Shown: piece after piece, positions 4,903 to 5,321 of the stretch
Position numbering within the stretch: position 1 is the first letter of the stretch
Layout: each line of letters opens with the position of its first letter
NCBI GenBank assembly: GCA_007118445.1
Contig: SKRP01000299.1
Span: 1-5,321 of the forward strand
DNA length: 5,321 nt
Direction of reading: 5' to 3'
Origin: Natronohydrobacter sp.
GTDB lineage: Bacteria > Pseudomonadota > Alphaproteobacteria > Rhodobacterales > Rhodobacteraceae
Notes under the pieces: generated by a model
What the model saw: only the letters and a program-made list of their open reading frames with translations
Told to the model about the DNA's origin: nothing
The model's database searches: none
Translations under genes and position numbers: made by a program

Positions 4903-5321
4903 ATGCGCCCTTCCGGCAGACAATTAGACGAAATCCGCGCTGTTTCAATCGAACCGCATGTCACGAAACATGCCGAAGGCTCCTGCATGATCTCGGTGGG
5001 CGATACGAAAGTGCTCTGCACCGCCTCGCTCGAGGACCGCACGCCGCCGTTCCTGCGCAATACCGGGCTGGGCTGGGTCACAGCGGAATACGGGATGCTG
5101 CCGCGCGCCACCAATACCCGCGTGCGCCGCGAAGCGGCATCGGGCAAGCAGCAGGGCCGCACAGTCGAAATCCAGCGCCTGATCGGGCGCAGCTTGCGCG
5201 CCTGTGTGGACCGCTCTGCGCTTGGCGAACGTCAGATCACGATTGATTGCGATGTGATTCAGGCCGATGGCGGCACCCGCTGCGCCGCGATCACCGGCGG
5301 CTGGGTCGCGCTGCGTCTGGC
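4903..5321 (+). CDS. rph: Ribonuclease PH, N-terminal part
   Basis: This is the first 139 codons of a gene that runs off the right edge; the family is about 238 residues, so roughly 60 percent is visible. RNase PH is a hexameric 3'-to-5' phosphorolytic exoribonuclease that trims tRNA precursors, releasing nucleoside diphosphates. The start MRPSGRQLDEIR is the classical family N-terminus. Other conserved blocks are EGSCMISVGDTKVLCTAS (25-42) and GWVTAEYGMLPRATNTR (57-73), then R86 in the GRTVEIQRLIGRSLRA segment, and DCDVIQADGGTRCAAITGG (from 115). R86 and G124-T125-R126 are at the positions known to bind phosphate. AAGAGG (4889-4894), 8 bases before the ATG, supports the start. The gene diverges from hrcA; in many alphaproteobacteria it is followed by rdgB and hemW, which would lie outside this window. 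No defect is visible. Confidence 0.96.
   Translation, partial: MRPSGRQLDEIRAVSIEPHVTKHAEGSCMISVGDTKVLCTASLEDRTPPFLRNTGLGWVTAEYGMLPRATNTRVRREAASGKQQGRTVEIQRLIGRSLRACVDRSALGERQITIDCDVIQADGGTRCAAITGGWVALRL

Overview
The window looks like ordinary core chromosome of an alphaproteobacterium, most likely from the Rhodobacterales (Paracoccaceae/Roseobacteraceae). The DNA is GC-rich with strong G/C preference at third codon positions. The HrcA, Tgt and ABC1-kinase sequences read like those of that order, and hrcA diverging from rph is a familiar alphaproteobacterial arrangement. The taxonomic call is inference from protein character and gene order, since no search was run. There are no transposases, phage genes, CRISPR repeats or defence genes, and no stretch longer than about 135 bases lacks a gene.

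Layout from left to right. Bases 1-250 (minus) hold the first 83 codons of an ABC1/AarF (UbiB/ADCK3-like) atypical kinase, cut by the left edge. A strong hairpin terminator (296-325) follows a minus-strand tRNA-Asp(GUC) gene (331-407), which has its own promoter (419-447) with a GC-rich discriminator. Next come five minus-strand genes, transcribed from right to left: hrcA (3689-4768), grpE (3114-3692), tgt (1932-3056), psd (1223-1921) and pssA (487-1221). At 4769-4902 a divergent intergenic region separates hrcA from rph, which reads rightward from 4903 and is cut by the right edge after 139 codons.

How the genes work together. HrcA (heat-shock repressor) and GrpE (DnaK nucleotide-exchange factor) form a heat-shock pair overlapping by 4 bases. 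PssA makes phosphatidylserine from CDP-diacylglycerol and serine, and Psd decarboxylates it to phosphatidylethanolamine, so psd-pssA covers the complete PE branch. Tgt inserts the queuosine precursor preQ1 at position 34 of GUN-anticodon tRNAs. The tRNA-Asp(GUC) encoded about 1.5 kb downstream of tgt is one of its expected substrates. Short spacings (4-base overlap, 57, 10 and 1 bases) allow a single hrcA-grpE-tgt-psd-pssA transcript, although the 57-base grpE-tgt gap could hold a separate promoter. RNase PH, on the other strand, trims tRNA 3' ends.

I found no undescribed system. The items most worth a second look are non-coding: an imperfect dyad in the hrcA-rph divergent region, a perfect 9-bp inverted repeat overlapping the -35 box of the tRNA-Asp promoter, and the lack of a recognisable CIRCE operator near hrcA.
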